Assembly (NCBI RefSeq): GCF_001591545.1 | Contig: NZ_BCVC01000001.1 | Span: 310,001 to 374,000, forward strand | DNA: 64,000 bases | Source of the DNA: Lederbergia lenta NBRC 16444 | GTDB taxonomy: Bacteria; Bacillota; Bacilli; Bacillales; Bacillaceae_C | Direction of reading: 5' to 3' | Made by a program: the position numbers and the translations under genes | In this document: positions 9,181 through 18,292 of the stretch, piece by piece | Numbering within the stretch: position 1 is the first letter of the stretch | How the letters are laid out: every line of letters starts with the position of its first letter | Notes under the pieces: generated by a model | What the model saw: the letters and a program-made list of their open reading frames with translations, nothing else | The model's database searches: none | What the model was told of the DNA's origin: nothing

Positions 9181-10260
9181 ATGAACAAAAATAATGGAAT
9201 GAATTATGCGCCCAAAGGAATTAAGATGAATAAAGTCGTTGAAAAAGGGGAGTTTTCTTTTGCTGCAATTGGGCTAGATCATGGGCATATATATGGAATG
9301 GCTAACGGACTAATAGAGGCAGGCGGGGAATTAGTAGCCGTGTATGATCCAGATCCAGAGAAAGTAAATAAATTCTGTTCCATTTATCCAACAGCCCAAG
9401 CTGTTTCTTCCAAAAAAGAAATACTAGAAGATCCATCTATTAAATTGGTCGCCTGTGCTTCAGTGCCATCGGAGAGAGGAAATATTGGTCTTGAGGTACT
9501 CAATCATGGTAAACACTATTTTGCTGATAAACCAGCTTTTACGACACTAGAGCAACTTGAAAAGGCAAGAAAGAAGACGCAGGAAACCGGGTTTAAATGG
9601 GGAATCTATTATAGTGAACGTTTGCATGTTGAGAGTGCTGTTTTTGCAGGCCAACTTATTGAGGAAGGAGCTATTGGCCGTGTCGTCCAAGTTATGGGGA
9701 CAGGACCGCATCGTGCTAATCCACAGAGTCGTCCGGACTGGTTTTTTGATCCCGAATATTTTGGCGGCATTTTATGCGATATAGGAAGTCATCAAATCGA
9801 ACAGTTTTTATATTTTGCCGGGGCAAAGGATGCAGAGGTTCTACACAGTAAAGTTGGGAATTATCATTTTCAGGATTATGAAAAATTTGAAGACTTCGGG
9901 GACGCGACATTGGTAGCGGACAATGGTGCTACATTTTATTTTCGGGTAGATTGGCTTACACCTGATGGGCTCGGTACATGGGGAGATGGAAGGGTTTTTA
10001 TACTGGGGACAGAAGGGTATATTGAGGTCAGAAAATATATTGATATTGCTAGAGAAACATCATCTAATCACTTATACCTGGTGAATCATGATGGTGAAAA
10101 ACATTTTGATTGTAATGGGAAGGTTGGTTTTCCACTTTTCGGTGAATTTATATTGGATTGTTTGAATGGGACGGAAAATGCAATGCCACAGGAACATGCT
10201 TTTAAAGCAGCAGAGTTATGTATTCAAGCACAAGAAAAGGCAATGAGAATTAACACCTAG
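9181..10260 (+). CDS. Gfo/Idh/MocA-family oxidoreductase, second copy
   Basis: A 359-residue member of the same superfamily as its upstream neighbour but clearly divergent. The Rossmann segment reads FAAIGLDHGHIYGMANGL, in which the usual GxGxxG is replaced by a His-rich turn, and the EKP motif appears as ADKPAF. The C-terminal part has the conserved CDIGSHQIEQFLYFAGA segment. The altered cofactor loop is common in sugar-pathway subfamilies of unknown specificity. It starts with ATG after AAAGGGGGAAG, 29 bp after the preceding gene, and is followed 14 bp later by the regulator gene, so it belongs to the same operon. Confidence 0.87.
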   Translation: MNKNNGMNYAPKGIKMNKVVEKGEFSFAAIGLDHGHIYGMANGLIEAGGELVAVYDPDPEKVNKFCSIYPTAQAVSSKKEILEDPSIKLVACASVPSERGNIGLEVLNHGKHYFADKPAFTTLEQLEKARKKTQETGFKWGIYYSERLHVESAVFAGQLIEEGAIGRVVQVMGTGPHRANPQSRPDWFFDPEYFGGILCDIGSHQIEQFLYFAGAKDAEVLHSKVGNYHFQDYEKFEDFGDATLVADNGATFYFRVDWLTPDGLGTWGDGRVFILGTEGYIEVRKYIDIARETSSNHLYLVNHDGEKHFDCNGKVGFPLFGEFILDCLNGTENAMPQEHAFKAAELCIQAQEKAMRINT

Positions 10261-10274
10261 GAGCTAGTGAAAGG

Positions 10275-10970
10275 ATGAGAAAAATAAATAATCATATGAT
10301 TACTAAAGAAGGACAACGGGGCTCTACAAGAGACTTTTCTTATAATAAATTAAAACAGAAAATTCTTGACTTAGAATTGGAGCCGGGAACGAAAATATCA
10401 GAAAATGAAATTGCGGAAGAGTTTAAGGTTAGTAGAACACCTGTCAGAGAAGCCTTTATGAAATTGGCGCAAGAGGAACTTCTCGATATAATTCCACAAA
10501 GTGGTACGATTGTTTCCCGCATTAATTTAGCGCATGTAGAAGAGGGACGCTTCATTAGAGAGAAACTTGAAAGTGAGATAGTAGCGTTGGCTTGTGAAGA
10601 GTTTTCAGGCGAAAATTTATTTCGTTTAGAAACAAATATTACATTGCAAGAGCTCTGCGTTGAAAAAAACAATTATCATCAGCTATATGAGCTTGATGAA
10701 GAATTTCATCGAATTATATTTCATGGCTGTGGAAAAGCTCGCACATGGGATATGCTTCAGCTTTTGAACAGCCACTTTAACCGTTTAAGAATGTTGCGTC
10801 TTTCACGCGACTCTAATTGGGAAAATATTATTTCGCAGCATAAAGAAATATATCAATTAATTATTAATAAAGATGCTAAAAAAGCAAAGCTCGTCATGGT
10901 AAAGCATCTCCGAATGGTAGTAATAGAGAAAGACCAATTAATGAAGGATTATCCACATTACTTTATTTAA
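10275..10970 (+). CDS. GntR-family regulator, FadR/FCD subgroup
   Basis: A 231-residue transcription factor. The winged-helix DNA-binding domain (about 20-85) contains the GntR signature KISENEIAEEFKVSRTPVREA. The C-terminal all-helical FCD effector domain includes YELDEEFHRIIFHGCG, with the Asp and His residues that bind a metal and a carboxylate ligand in this group. Hexuronate regulators such as UxuR and ExuR belong to this subfamily, and uxuA and uxuB follow directly, so it probably represses or senses uronate use. The ligand and operator are not visible. The ATG follows AGTGAAAGG. Confidence 0.9.
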   Translation: MRKINNHMITKEGQRGSTRDFSYNKLKQKILDLELEPGTKISENEIAEEFKVSRTPVREAFMKLAQEELLDIIPQSGTIVSRINLAHVEEGRFIREKLESEIVALACEEFSGENLFRLETNITLQELCVEKNNYHQLYELDEEFHRIIFHGCGKARTWDMLQLLNSHFNRLRMLRLSRDSNWENIISQHKEIYQLIINKDAKKAKLVMVKHLRMVVIEKDQLMKDYPHYFI

Positions 10971-10997
10971 TATTTTTGTGATAAGGAGAAATAACTC

Positions 10998-12104
10998 ATG
11001 AAAGTTTCATTCCGCTGGTTTGGCAGTAAAGATGATAGCGTCTCATTGGCGCATATCAAACAGATTCCAGGAATAGAGGGAATCGTAGGGACACTTCCGG
11101 ACATTCCAGCCGGTGAATTGTGGCCACTTGATAGAATCTCAGCCCTTAAAGAAGAAGTTGCGCAATATGGCTTGAAACTTGAAGTAATTGAAAGCGTCAA
11201 TATTCATGAAGATATTAAATTAGGCTTACCTACTCGCGATCATTATATCGAAAACTATATCGCTACTATAAGAAATCTATCGCAAATAGGTATAAAGGTA
11301 ATTTGTTATAATTTTATGCCTATTTTTGATTGGATTAGGTCTGACTTAGCGAAGGTATTGGCCGATGGCTCTTCCGTACTAGCATATGAAAAAGCTAAAG
11401 TAGAAACCGTTGATCCTTCTATCTTATTTGGAAAGATGGAAGGAGAGGCAAATGGCTTCTCGCTTCCGGGTTGGGAAAAGGAAAGACTAAAGTTAATAAA
11501 AGAGTTATTCGAATTATATAAAGAGGTGACAGAAGAGGATTTATTTGAAAATCTAAAATATTTTTTGGAGAAGGTAATTCCAGTTGCAGAAGAATGCGGC
11601 ATAAAAATGGCTATTCATCCAGATGATCCGCCATGGTCTGTGTTTGGGTTGCCGCGGATCGTAACAAATAAAGAAAATATGCTAAGGATCATTCAGCTGG
11701 TTGATAGTCCATCTAATGGACTAACAATCTGTTCAGGTTCATTGGGAGCTAATCCTGAAAATAATATACCTGAAATTATGAAGTATTTTTGTGAAATCGA
11801 TCGTGTGCCATTTGTACATATCAGAAATATCAAACTTTACGAAAATGGTGATTTTGAAGAAAGATCACATTTGAATAGTGATGGTTCGCTTGATATGGTA
11901 GAAATCGTCAAATCGCTTCACGCTGCTGGGTTTACTGGTTATTTTCGCCCTGATCATGGTCGGATGATATGGGATGAAGAGGCTCGTCCCGGCTATGGTT
12001 TATATGATCGCGCACTAGGAATCATGTACATATTAGGAATATGGGACAATCTAGAAAACCTGAAGAAGGAGGGAGTTAAATGCTTCCAATCAACGATCAG
12101 TTAA
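10998..12104 (+). CDS. uxuA: D-mannonate dehydratase
   Basis: A 368-residue enzyme that dehydrates D-mannonate to 2-keto-3-deoxy-D-gluconate in cytoplasmic hexuronate breakdown. The start [13 protein letters not shown] and the segment [16 protein letters not shown] are diagnostic of the UxuA TIM-barrel family. Metal and catalytic regions are visible as [25 protein letters not shown] and RPDHGRM. Length is normal. A good ribosome site (AAGGAGAAA) precedes ATG. It lies 27 bp after the GntR gene and overlaps the SDR gene by 25 bp, which implies translational coupling of the two successive enzymes. The isomerase UxaC and the KDG kinase/aldolase are not in the window. Confidence 0.95.
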   Translation: MKVSFRWFGSKDDSVSLAHIKQIPGIEGIVGTLPDIPAGELWPLDRISALKEEVAQYGLKLEVIESVNIHEDIKLGLPTRDHYIENYIATIRNLSQIGIKVICYNFMPIFDWIRSDLAKVLADGSSVLAYEKAKVETVDPSILFGKMEGEANGFSLPGWEKERLKLIKELFELYKEVTEEDLFENLKYFLEKVIPVAEECGIKMAIHPDDPPWSVFGLPRIVTNKENMLRIIQLVDSPSNGLTICSGSLGANPENNIPEIMKYFCEIDRVPFVHIRNIKLYENGDFEERSHLNSDGSLDMVEIVKSLHAAGFTGYFRPDHGRMIWDEEARPGYGLYDRALGIMYILGIWDNLENLKKEGVKCFQSTIS

Positions 12105-12925
12105 AGGGAAAAGTTGCAGTCGTTACCGGTGGAGGAGGGGTGCTTGGGAGTTATATGGCGAAGGAACTTGCTAGGCAAGGTGTGAAAGTAGCCATTTTAA
12201 ATCGAACTTTTGAAAAAGGAAAGAAAGTAGTAGATGAAATTATTCACCAAGGCGGAAAAGCACTAGCTGTGGAATGCAATGTTGTAAATATAGAAAGTGT
12301 AAAAGCAGCGGAAGAAACTGTATATAACGAGTTTGGAAAATGTGACATTCTAATTAATGCTGCAGGTGGAAATCATCCAGATGGTATGACAACAAATGAG
12401 ATATTGCAATTAAGTGATTTAAATAATAAGGACATCAATACATTTTTTGATTTAACACTCGAGGGATTTGAGTTTGTTTTTAATCTTAATATTATTGGTA
12501 CGTTAATACCTACACAAATTTTCGCAAAAAAAATGGTTGGTAATAATGGAACCATCATTAATATTTCATCCATGAGTGCGCCAAGCCCAATGACGAAAGT
12601 GCCGGCATATAGTGCGGCAAAGGCAGGGATCGAAAACTTCACGAAATGGGCTGCTGTTCATATGGCGGAATCTGGTATTCGTGTAAATGCAATCGCACCT
12701 GGTTTCTTTCTCACTGAACAAAATAAAGCCATGCTAAAAAACACCGATGGCTCAAATACAGAACGTACAGAGAAAATTATAACTCATACTCCAATGAGAA
12801 GATTAGGTAACCCTGAAGATTTACTCGGAACTTTATTATGGCTTGTTAATAATGAAGCAAGTGGATTTGTCACGGGAATTAGTGTACCAGTTGATGGTGG
12901 ATTTATGGCTTATTCCGGTGTGTGA
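12080..12925 (+). CDS. uxuB: D-mannonate oxidoreductase (fructuronate reductase), SDR type
   Basis: A 281-residue short-chain dehydrogenase. The cofactor motif is [14 protein letters not shown] at residues 13-26 and the catalytic YxxxK appears as YSAAKAG, preceded by NISSMS with the active-site Ser. It fits the SDR-type UxuB used in Bacillus (YjmF-like), which interconverts D-fructuronate and D-mannonate, rather than the long-chain dehydrogenase of E. coli. The ATG at 12080 lies inside the end of uxuA behind AAGGAGGG. The coupling to uxuA supports the substrate assignment. It is the last gene before a terminator at 13046-13085. Confidence 0.88.
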   Translation: MLPINDQLKGKVAVVTGGGGVLGSYMAKELARQGVKVAILNRTFEKGKKVVDEIIHQGGKALAVECNVVNIESVKAAEETVYNEFGKCDILINAAGGNHPDGMTTNEILQLSDLNNKDINTFFDLTLEGFEFVFNLNIIGTLIPTQIFAKKMVGNNGTIINISSMSAPSPMTKVPAYSAAKAGIENFTKWAAVHMAESGIRVNAIAPGFFLTEQNKAMLKNTDGSNTERTEKIITHTPMRRLGNPEDLLGTLLWLVNNEASGFVTGISVPVDGGFMAYSGV

Positions 12926-13045
12926 GGGAAAACTATTATATAGTTCTGATCTTGGAACTTGAAAGTTTTGGCATTAACTAATATTTCGATGATTGATTTC
13001 TTCTATATTTAAAAATAATGGATAGCATCCTAAACTAAAAAGTGT

Positions 13046-13085
13046 AAAAGGCGAGGAAGCATTACTCAGCTCCTTGCCTTTTTAA
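13046..13085 (+). terminator. Rho-independent terminator after uxuB
   Basis: A GC-rich stem (AAAAGGCGAGGAAGC with GCTCCTTGCCTTTTT) and a T-run separate the uronate operon from the two-component genes. Confidence 0.8.
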
Positions 13086-13135
13086 TATTATACAGGCACT
13101 TATCACCAAGAAAATAATTAGGGAGGGAAATAAGC

Positions 13136-14710
13136 TTGAAAACAGTTCTGATCGTGGATGATGAAGAATTTGTTAGGTTAGGCTTGAAAAGCTTAATCGA
13201 TTGGAAGGCTTGTGGATTTCAAATCTCATATGAAGCAGATAATGGTGAAGATGCTTTAACTATTATCCAGAATCAAAAACCAGATGTTGTAATTACAGAC
13301 ATCAGGATGCCTGTCTTAAGTGGGTTAGAGTTGATTGAGAAAGTAGTAAATGAGATCGATTCAAGTCCTAAATTTATTATTATAAGTGGTTATGATGACT
13401 TTTCGTATGCTCAACAAGCTGTTAGGTATGGTGTGTCTGATTATATCTTAAAGCCAATAGAAAAAGCAGAAGTAGAAAGCATATTGATAAAACTTGGAAA
13501 GCAAATAGGCGAAGAAAACGAAATAGAAATGCTAGGTGCACAAGTGAATACAGATAATTTGTTTAAGAGGCTAATATCTAATGTAAATTCATTGGAATTA
13601 GATAAGCAATCGATGAGAGACTTAAGAATAAAGGAGAAAAATAATTTTTTTTATTTATTATTTGAATTTTTTTATATTGAAGACTTTGAATACAGTGATA
13701 TTCAAATCTCGTCTGTAATCCAAGCTGTAATTCAATCCACAGAAATGATTCCTATGTATAAGCATGAAAGAGGATTGTATGGAATGATAGTAAATTCAGA
13801 TGACTTAATCAGTTTTGAAAATGAGCGTGCACTGTTTTTTGCGGAAATGAAGGAGAAACTTTATGCGCATACAAATATTGAATTGGGAATATATGCTGGC
13901 GATGTTGTAGAAGAGCTGGGAAAAATAAAAAGGTCCTTTTCAGAGGCTATGTATGCTAAAAATTTTACATTCACAAATATACAATATCAAGTGTTTGATT
14001 ATTGCCAAATTTCATTTAAGGAATTGACATATACAGAATTAGATGAGCGGATATATGTTTTACTAATGGAGCATATCGAAAACAATAATCAGAAACAGAT
14101 TATTAATTTGATTGAGGAAATATTTCATACATTTAGTGAAAAATATTTTGCTCCAGTAGCTGTGACAGCATCAATTAATCGATGTATACATGGTGTGGTT
14201 AGCACAATCAACACCTTAAAAGGGGACGAAAAAAGGCTCGAATTACTAGAGCGTATGATTCATTGGCATCAAGTGAAGTTGTCGCCTAATGAAGTTAAAA
14301 AACTATTGATCAGGTTTATGCTTGAATGTGGTCTATATATAGTTGAACTCAGAAAACAGAATGCAAAGGGTGATATTCATATCATCAAACAATATATCGA
14401 TCGGCATTTTTGTAAGCAAATTAGTTTAAAGTCACTTTCAAGTGAATTCTATTTAAATTCGGTATATTTAGGTCAATTATTTAAAAAGACATATGGTATT
14501 TACTTTAAGGATTATTTGTTAGAGTTACGGTTGAATGAAGCAAAAAAACAACTTAGGTTAACAAATAAACGTGTATACGAAATTAGTAGTCAGGTCGGCT
14601 TTGGTAGTACAGATTATTTTGTTACTCTTTTTGAGAGAAAGACAGGAACTACCCCGACCGAATATCGAAATCAAACAATCAAAAATCAAAAAAACGAGGA
14701 GATGATATGA
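13136..14710 (+). CDS. Response regulator, YesN type (receiver plus AraC HTH)
   Basis: A 524-residue regulator. The N-terminal receiver (1-120) has the acidic pair DD at 8-9 and the phospho-acceptor Asp55 in VVITDIRMPV. A long middle segment links it to a C-terminal AraC-type DNA-binding domain (about 415-515), with YLGQLFKKTYGIYFKDYL and the second helix-turn-helix ending GTTPTEYR. The TTG start follows GGGAGGGAAA. It overlaps the sensor kinase by 4 bp. In Geobacillus xylan clusters the equivalent pair controls a xylo-oligosaccharide importer, which matches the genes that follow here. Confidence 0.93.
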   Translation: MKTVLIVDDEEFVRLGLKSLIDWKACGFQISYEADNGEDALTIIQNQKPDVVITDIRMPVLSGLELIEKVVNEIDSSPKFIIISGYDDFSYAQQAVRYGVSDYILKPIEKAEVESILIKLGKQIGEENEIEMLGAQVNTDNLFKRLISNVNSLELDKQSMRDLRIKEKNNFFYLLFEFFYIEDFEYSDIQISSVIQAVIQSTEMIPMYKHERGLYGMIVNSDDLISFENERALFFAEMKEKLYAHTNIELGIYAGDVVEELGKIKRSFSEAMYAKNFTFTNIQYQVFDYCQISFKELTYTELDERIYVLLMEHIENNNQKQIINLIEEIFHTFSEKYFAPVAVTASINRCIHGVVSTINTLKGDEKRLELLERMIHWHQVKLSPNEVKKLLIRFMLECGLYIVELRKQNAKGDIHIIKQYIDRHFCKQISLKSLSSEFYLNSVYLGQLFKKTYGIYFKDYLLELRLNEAKKQLRLTNKRVYEISSQVGFGSTDYFVTLFERKTGTTPTEYRNQTIKNQKNEEMI

Positions 14711-16452
14711 AGTTTAATAATATCCGTTTGAGAAATAAGTTCTTAATATTATATATTTTTGCTGTTTTTTTACCTATTATGTTAACAAATATCATTTTTT
14801 ATATGATAACTACGGAGAGTGTTAAGGATCAAAAAACACACGATATAGATCTTATTTTAAAACAAATAAAAACGGATTTTTTAGAAAGTGTTGATGATGC
14901 CATTGGTATTTCGACTTCACTTTATACAGATAATTTGATGAATGAATTTTTTGAACGCTCATACGACACACCATTAGAATATATAGAAAGTTATGACCGT
15001 ACGCTTCGAGGTTTTAATAAATATGGACCGTCGTTTTCATCTATTCAAAAGATAGAATTTTATACCAATAATCCAACGGTACTCTACTCGGGAGGTGTCC
15101 GATATTTAGGGGAAGAGGAATGGGAAGGAACAGATAAAGAAAAAAATGATTCATTACCTATTATTAAAAGAACGACAAAAGCCAATGGTGAAAGTAACTT
15201 AAGTGTAATAAGAAAGTTGAACTTTTTCAAAACTTATAATGAATACGCTAAAGTTGTGAAAGTAGATATTGATAATCTGGTACTTGATAGTATTTTTCAA
15301 AATGTGACTTTTGAGGGCGATATATTTTTAATAAATAATAAAGGTATAGTGGAATATGCGAAAAATAAAGAGCTGGAGTGGGAAAATCAAGATATATCCT
15401 TCAGAGGTATAGATATTCCTGAAAATGCCCAAATGTTTCAAGAAACGATTCATCATAATAGTGGTTTAAAAGATTGGCAGATAGTTGGTGTGATTGCGGA
15501 ACAAGAGATCTTAGAGGAAGTATATCAATCTAGAAGATTTTTATATTATGTTGCCTTTTTTAATTTGATTATTCCCACAGCAATTATTATTATCATTTCC
15601 AACACATTCTACTCAAGATTAATGAAAATCGTCACCCACATAAAAAAAGTGAAGAATCAACAATTTCAGGTGATCAAGGGACCTGAAGATCAAGATGAAA
15701 TCGGTACGCTAATAAAAGAATATAACAGAATGATAATAAAAATAAAAGAACTAATTAATGATGTATATAAGGTGAATATTCAAAAAAAGAACTTGCAACT
15801 TCAAAAGAAACAAGCGCAATTAAGTGCTTTACAAAGTCAAATTGATCCGCATTTTTTATTTAATGCATTAGAAACGATTAGAATGCGGAGCATCATTAAA
15901 AAGGAAGAGGAAACGGCAAGAATTATTCACAATATGGCTAAAATGTTAAGGAATTCAATTACTTGGGGAAAGGATTGGGTTGTGGTTGAGGATGAAGTGA
16001 ATATTATTATAGCTTTTCTGGAAATACAGAAATATAGATTTGGTAGTAAATTAACCTATCGTATAAAAATTGATCCACAAATAAAGCAAAATATTATTCC
16101 GAATATGTCCATCCTTCCTTTTGTAGAAAATGCTAGTATACATGGCATTGAACCAAGGAAGTCTGAAGGGGAAATATGTTTGGATATAAATAAAATAGAT
16201 TCTACGATAGAAGTAATAGTAAAGGATAATGGTCCTGGATTTAATTCGGATAAATTGACCTCATTATTAGAATCACTAACTACGCAAGAGCAGATCGGAG
16301 AGCATGTAGGGATAAAAAATGTGTATTATAGATTGAAATTATATTATGGTAATAATTTTGACTTCTCCATTGAAAGTCAGACCGGAGCTGGAACGAGAAT
16401 AAAACTGGTATTCCCCGTACAGAATGAAGGTCTCAAAGGTATAAATAGATGA
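14707..16452 (+). CDS. Sensor histidine kinase, YesM type
   Basis: A 581-residue membrane kinase. A first membrane helix lies at about 13-33 and a second at about 275-300, flanking an extracytoplasmic sensing domain. A HAMP region and a coiled coil follow. The His-kinase box QSQIDPHFLFNAL carries the predicted phosphorylated His382, and the ATP-binding domain has FVENASIHGIEP and DNGPGF. The start ATG overlaps the regulator stop. By analogy with YesM and the Geobacillus xylan kinase, it probably responds to an external oligosaccharide and signals to the adjacent YesN-type regulator to switch on the importer downstream. Confidence 0.93.
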   Translation: MKFNNIRLRNKFLILYIFAVFLPIMLTNIIFYMITTESVKDQKTHDIDLILKQIKTDFLESVDDAIGISTSLYTDNLMNEFFERSYDTPLEYIESYDRTLRGFNKYGPSFSSIQKIEFYTNNPTVLYSGGVRYLGEEEWEGTDKEKNDSLPIIKRTTKANGESNLSVIRKLNFFKTYNEYAKVVKVDIDNLVLDSIFQNVTFEGDIFLINNKGIVEYAKNKELEWENQDISFRGIDIPENAQMFQETIHHNSGLKDWQIVGVIAEQEILEEVYQSRRFLYYVAFFNLIIPTAIIIIISNTFYSRLMKIVTHIKKVKNQQFQVIKGPEDQDEIGTLIKEYNRMIIKIKELINDVYKVNIQKKNLQLQKKQAQLSALQSQIDPHFLFNALETIRMRSIIKKEEETARIIHNMAKMLRNSITWGKDWVVVEDEVNIIIAFLEIQKYRFGSKLTYRIKIDPQIKQNIIPNMSILPFVENASIHGIEPRKSEGEICLDINKIDSTIEVIVKDNGPGFNSDKLTSLLESLTTQEQIGEHVGIKNVYYRLKLYYGNNFDFSIESQTGAGTRIKLVFPVQNEGLKGINR

Positions 16453-16520
16453 AATACTATATTTATTTAAATAATACCTATAGTTTACCTAGTTATGCCC
16501 TCTAAGAAAAAAAGATAGAA

Positions 16521-16534
16521 TGAAAGTGCTTACA
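16521..16534 (+). promoter_or_regulatory. Candidate catabolite-responsive element (cre)
   Basis: TGAAAGTGCTTACA matches the CcpA consensus TGWAANCGNTNWCA with one mismatch at the central C. It lies 23 bp before the lipoprotein start, where CcpA would block transcription into the xylo-oligosaccharide importer. No binding evidence is available. Confidence 0.55.
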
Positions 16535-16556
16535 AATTTAAGGAGGGGGAAAGAAG

Positions 16557-18215
16557 ATGAAGTTTAAGTACGGAATGGTACTCACCTTTTTTGCGTTTTT
16601 AATCGTTCTTGGTGGTTGTAAAACAAAAGAAGCAGGATCGGACAATGCTAGCAAACAAGTAGATACAAATGATACAAGTCCTGTTACGTTTACTTTTTTT
16701 AATGCAGAAGGAGCGGGTAAAGATATTGATACAAACAAAACGAAGCTTGGGAAAATGTTTGAAGAAGAAACTGGTGTCAACTTTAAAATGGAGCATATTG
16801 TCGGTGATGTAAATACAAAATTAGGCGTTATGATTGCCAGTGGTGACTATCCAGATGTATTGGTCCCGGGAGCCCCAGATAAAATTTTAGAAGCAGAAGC
16901 TTTTATACCGCTAAATGATTTAATTGATGAATATGCACCTAACTTAAAGAAGTTATATGAACCTTACTTAAGTCAAATGACAGACGAGGATGGAAATATA
17001 TACTTTATTCCATTTGGAGCAGAACAAGGTTACTTACCGAATCCTAATATAGATCAAGGAGCATTTTGGATTCAACGAGCTGTATTGAAAGAGTTTGATT
17101 ATCCAAAAATAAAAACGCTAGATCAATACTTCGATTTAATTGAGCAGTATACAGAGAAATATCCAAAAGTTGATGGTAAGGATACGATAGGATTTACTTC
17201 TTTAACAGATGATTGGCGATTTATGGCTATTACTAATCCACCAAATCATTTGGCAGGATATCCGAATGATGGAGAGGTCATGGTAGATAAGGATACACTT
17301 GAAGCAAAAATTTATGGTAATCATGAACATACGAAAAGATGGCTGAAAAAATTAAATGAAATGAATAGTAAAGGTTTATTTGATAAAGAATCATTTGTTT
17401 CAAACTATGATGAGTATTTAGCTAAGTTAACTTCTGGACGTGTTTTAGGTTATTTTGACTATGGTTGGCAGGCAGCTCAAGCAACTAATGCTCTAAGAAG
17501 CGCAGGGGACGATGATAAAGAGTATATGGCACTTCCGATTGTATTTGATGAGGATATTAAAGACCAATACATTGATCCTCCCGCGTTTGTTAATAATCGT
17601 GGTGTCGGAATAACTGTAAGTGCAAAAGATCCAGTAAGAATTATGAAATATTTTGATTTAATAGCTAAGGAAGAAACACAAAAATTGATTATGTGGGGAA
17701 TTGAAGGAGAGACATATGAAGTAGATGAAGATGGAAGATATTATCAAACGGAGGAGCAGTTAGAGCTTACTAGTAATCAAGAATTCAGAGAAGAATTTGG
17801 GTTTACGTATTTTGAGTGGAACTGGCCACGTGGAAATGGTTTATTTTCAGATGGAAACGCATGGGAGCCCAGAAGACAGACTGAGGTTGCCAGGGCAAAC
17901 TATAGTGAAGGTGACAAGTTGTTACTAGATAAATATGGAGTTGAAGTGTTTGCTGATCTTTTTGCAGAGCCTGACGAAAGACCTTGGTATCCTGCATGGA
18001 GTATAGAATTGGAACAAGGAACATCAGCCCAAATATACACTCAAAGAAAAATGGATTTACAAAGAAAGCATTTCCCGATTATGGTTATGTCTTCACTGAA
18101 GGATTTTGAGGGTGCATGGAAAGATTACACAAAGGAATATAGCAAATTAGATGTAGAAGAGTATGAAAAAACGATGACAGAAGAAATAAAGAAGAAAGTT
18201 GAATCTTTGAATTAA
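16557..18215 (+). CDS. Extracellular solute-binding lipoprotein, LplA type (second importer)
   Basis: A 552-residue binding lipoprotein. The signal is a basic start, a hydrophobic run and the lipobox VLGGC with Cys21. A short polar linker precedes the mature domain, which has VTFTFFNAEG near its start, as in LplA/XynE-type proteins. The ATG follows a strong AAGGAGGGGG. It sits directly after the YesN/YesM pair and before two permeases and two xylan-cleaving enzymes, so xylo-oligosaccharides or aldouronic acids are the likely ligands (inference). A stem-loop between this gene and the permeases would give more binding protein than permease message. Confidence 0.9.
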   Translation: MKFKYGMVLTFFAFLIVLGGCKTKEAGSDNASKQVDTNDTSPVTFTFFNAEGAGKDIDTNKTKLGKMFEEETGVNFKMEHIVGDVNTKLGVMIASGDYPDVLVPGAPDKILEAEAFIPLNDLIDEYAPNLKKLYEPYLSQMTDEDGNIYFIPFGAEQGYLPNPNIDQGAFWIQRAVLKEFDYPKIKTLDQYFDLIEQYTEKYPKVDGKDTIGFTSLTDDWRFMAITNPPNHLAGYPNDGEVMVDKDTLEAKIYGNHEHTKRWLKKLNEMNSKGLFDKESFVSNYDEYLAKLTSGRVLGYFDYGWQAAQATNALRSAGDDDKEYMALPIVFDEDIKDQYIDPPAFVNNRGVGITVSAKDPVRIMKYFDLIAKEETQKLIMWGIEGETYEVDEDGRYYQTEEQLELTSNQEFREEFGFTYFEWNWPRGNGLFSDGNAWEPRRQTEVARANYSEGDKLLLDKYGVEVFADLFAEPDERPWYPAWSIELEQGTSAQIYTQRKMDLQRKHFPIMVMSSLKDFEGAWKDYTKEYSKLDVEEYEKTMTEEIKKKVESLN

Positions 18216-18237
18216 TTGAACTTGATTCAGCGTTGAA

Positions 18238-18274
18238 GGGTCAAATAAATGACTTTGGCCCTTTATTCATTTTT
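18238..18274 (+). terminator. Intra-operon attenuating terminator
   Basis: A stem of AAGGGTCAAA with TTTGGCCCTT, followed by T-rich sequence, lies between the lipoprotein stop and the first permease. It resembles the partial terminators that set high binding-protein to permease ratios in sugar importers. Confidence 0.7.
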
Positions 18275-18292
18275 AAGTAGGAGAGGATGAAT

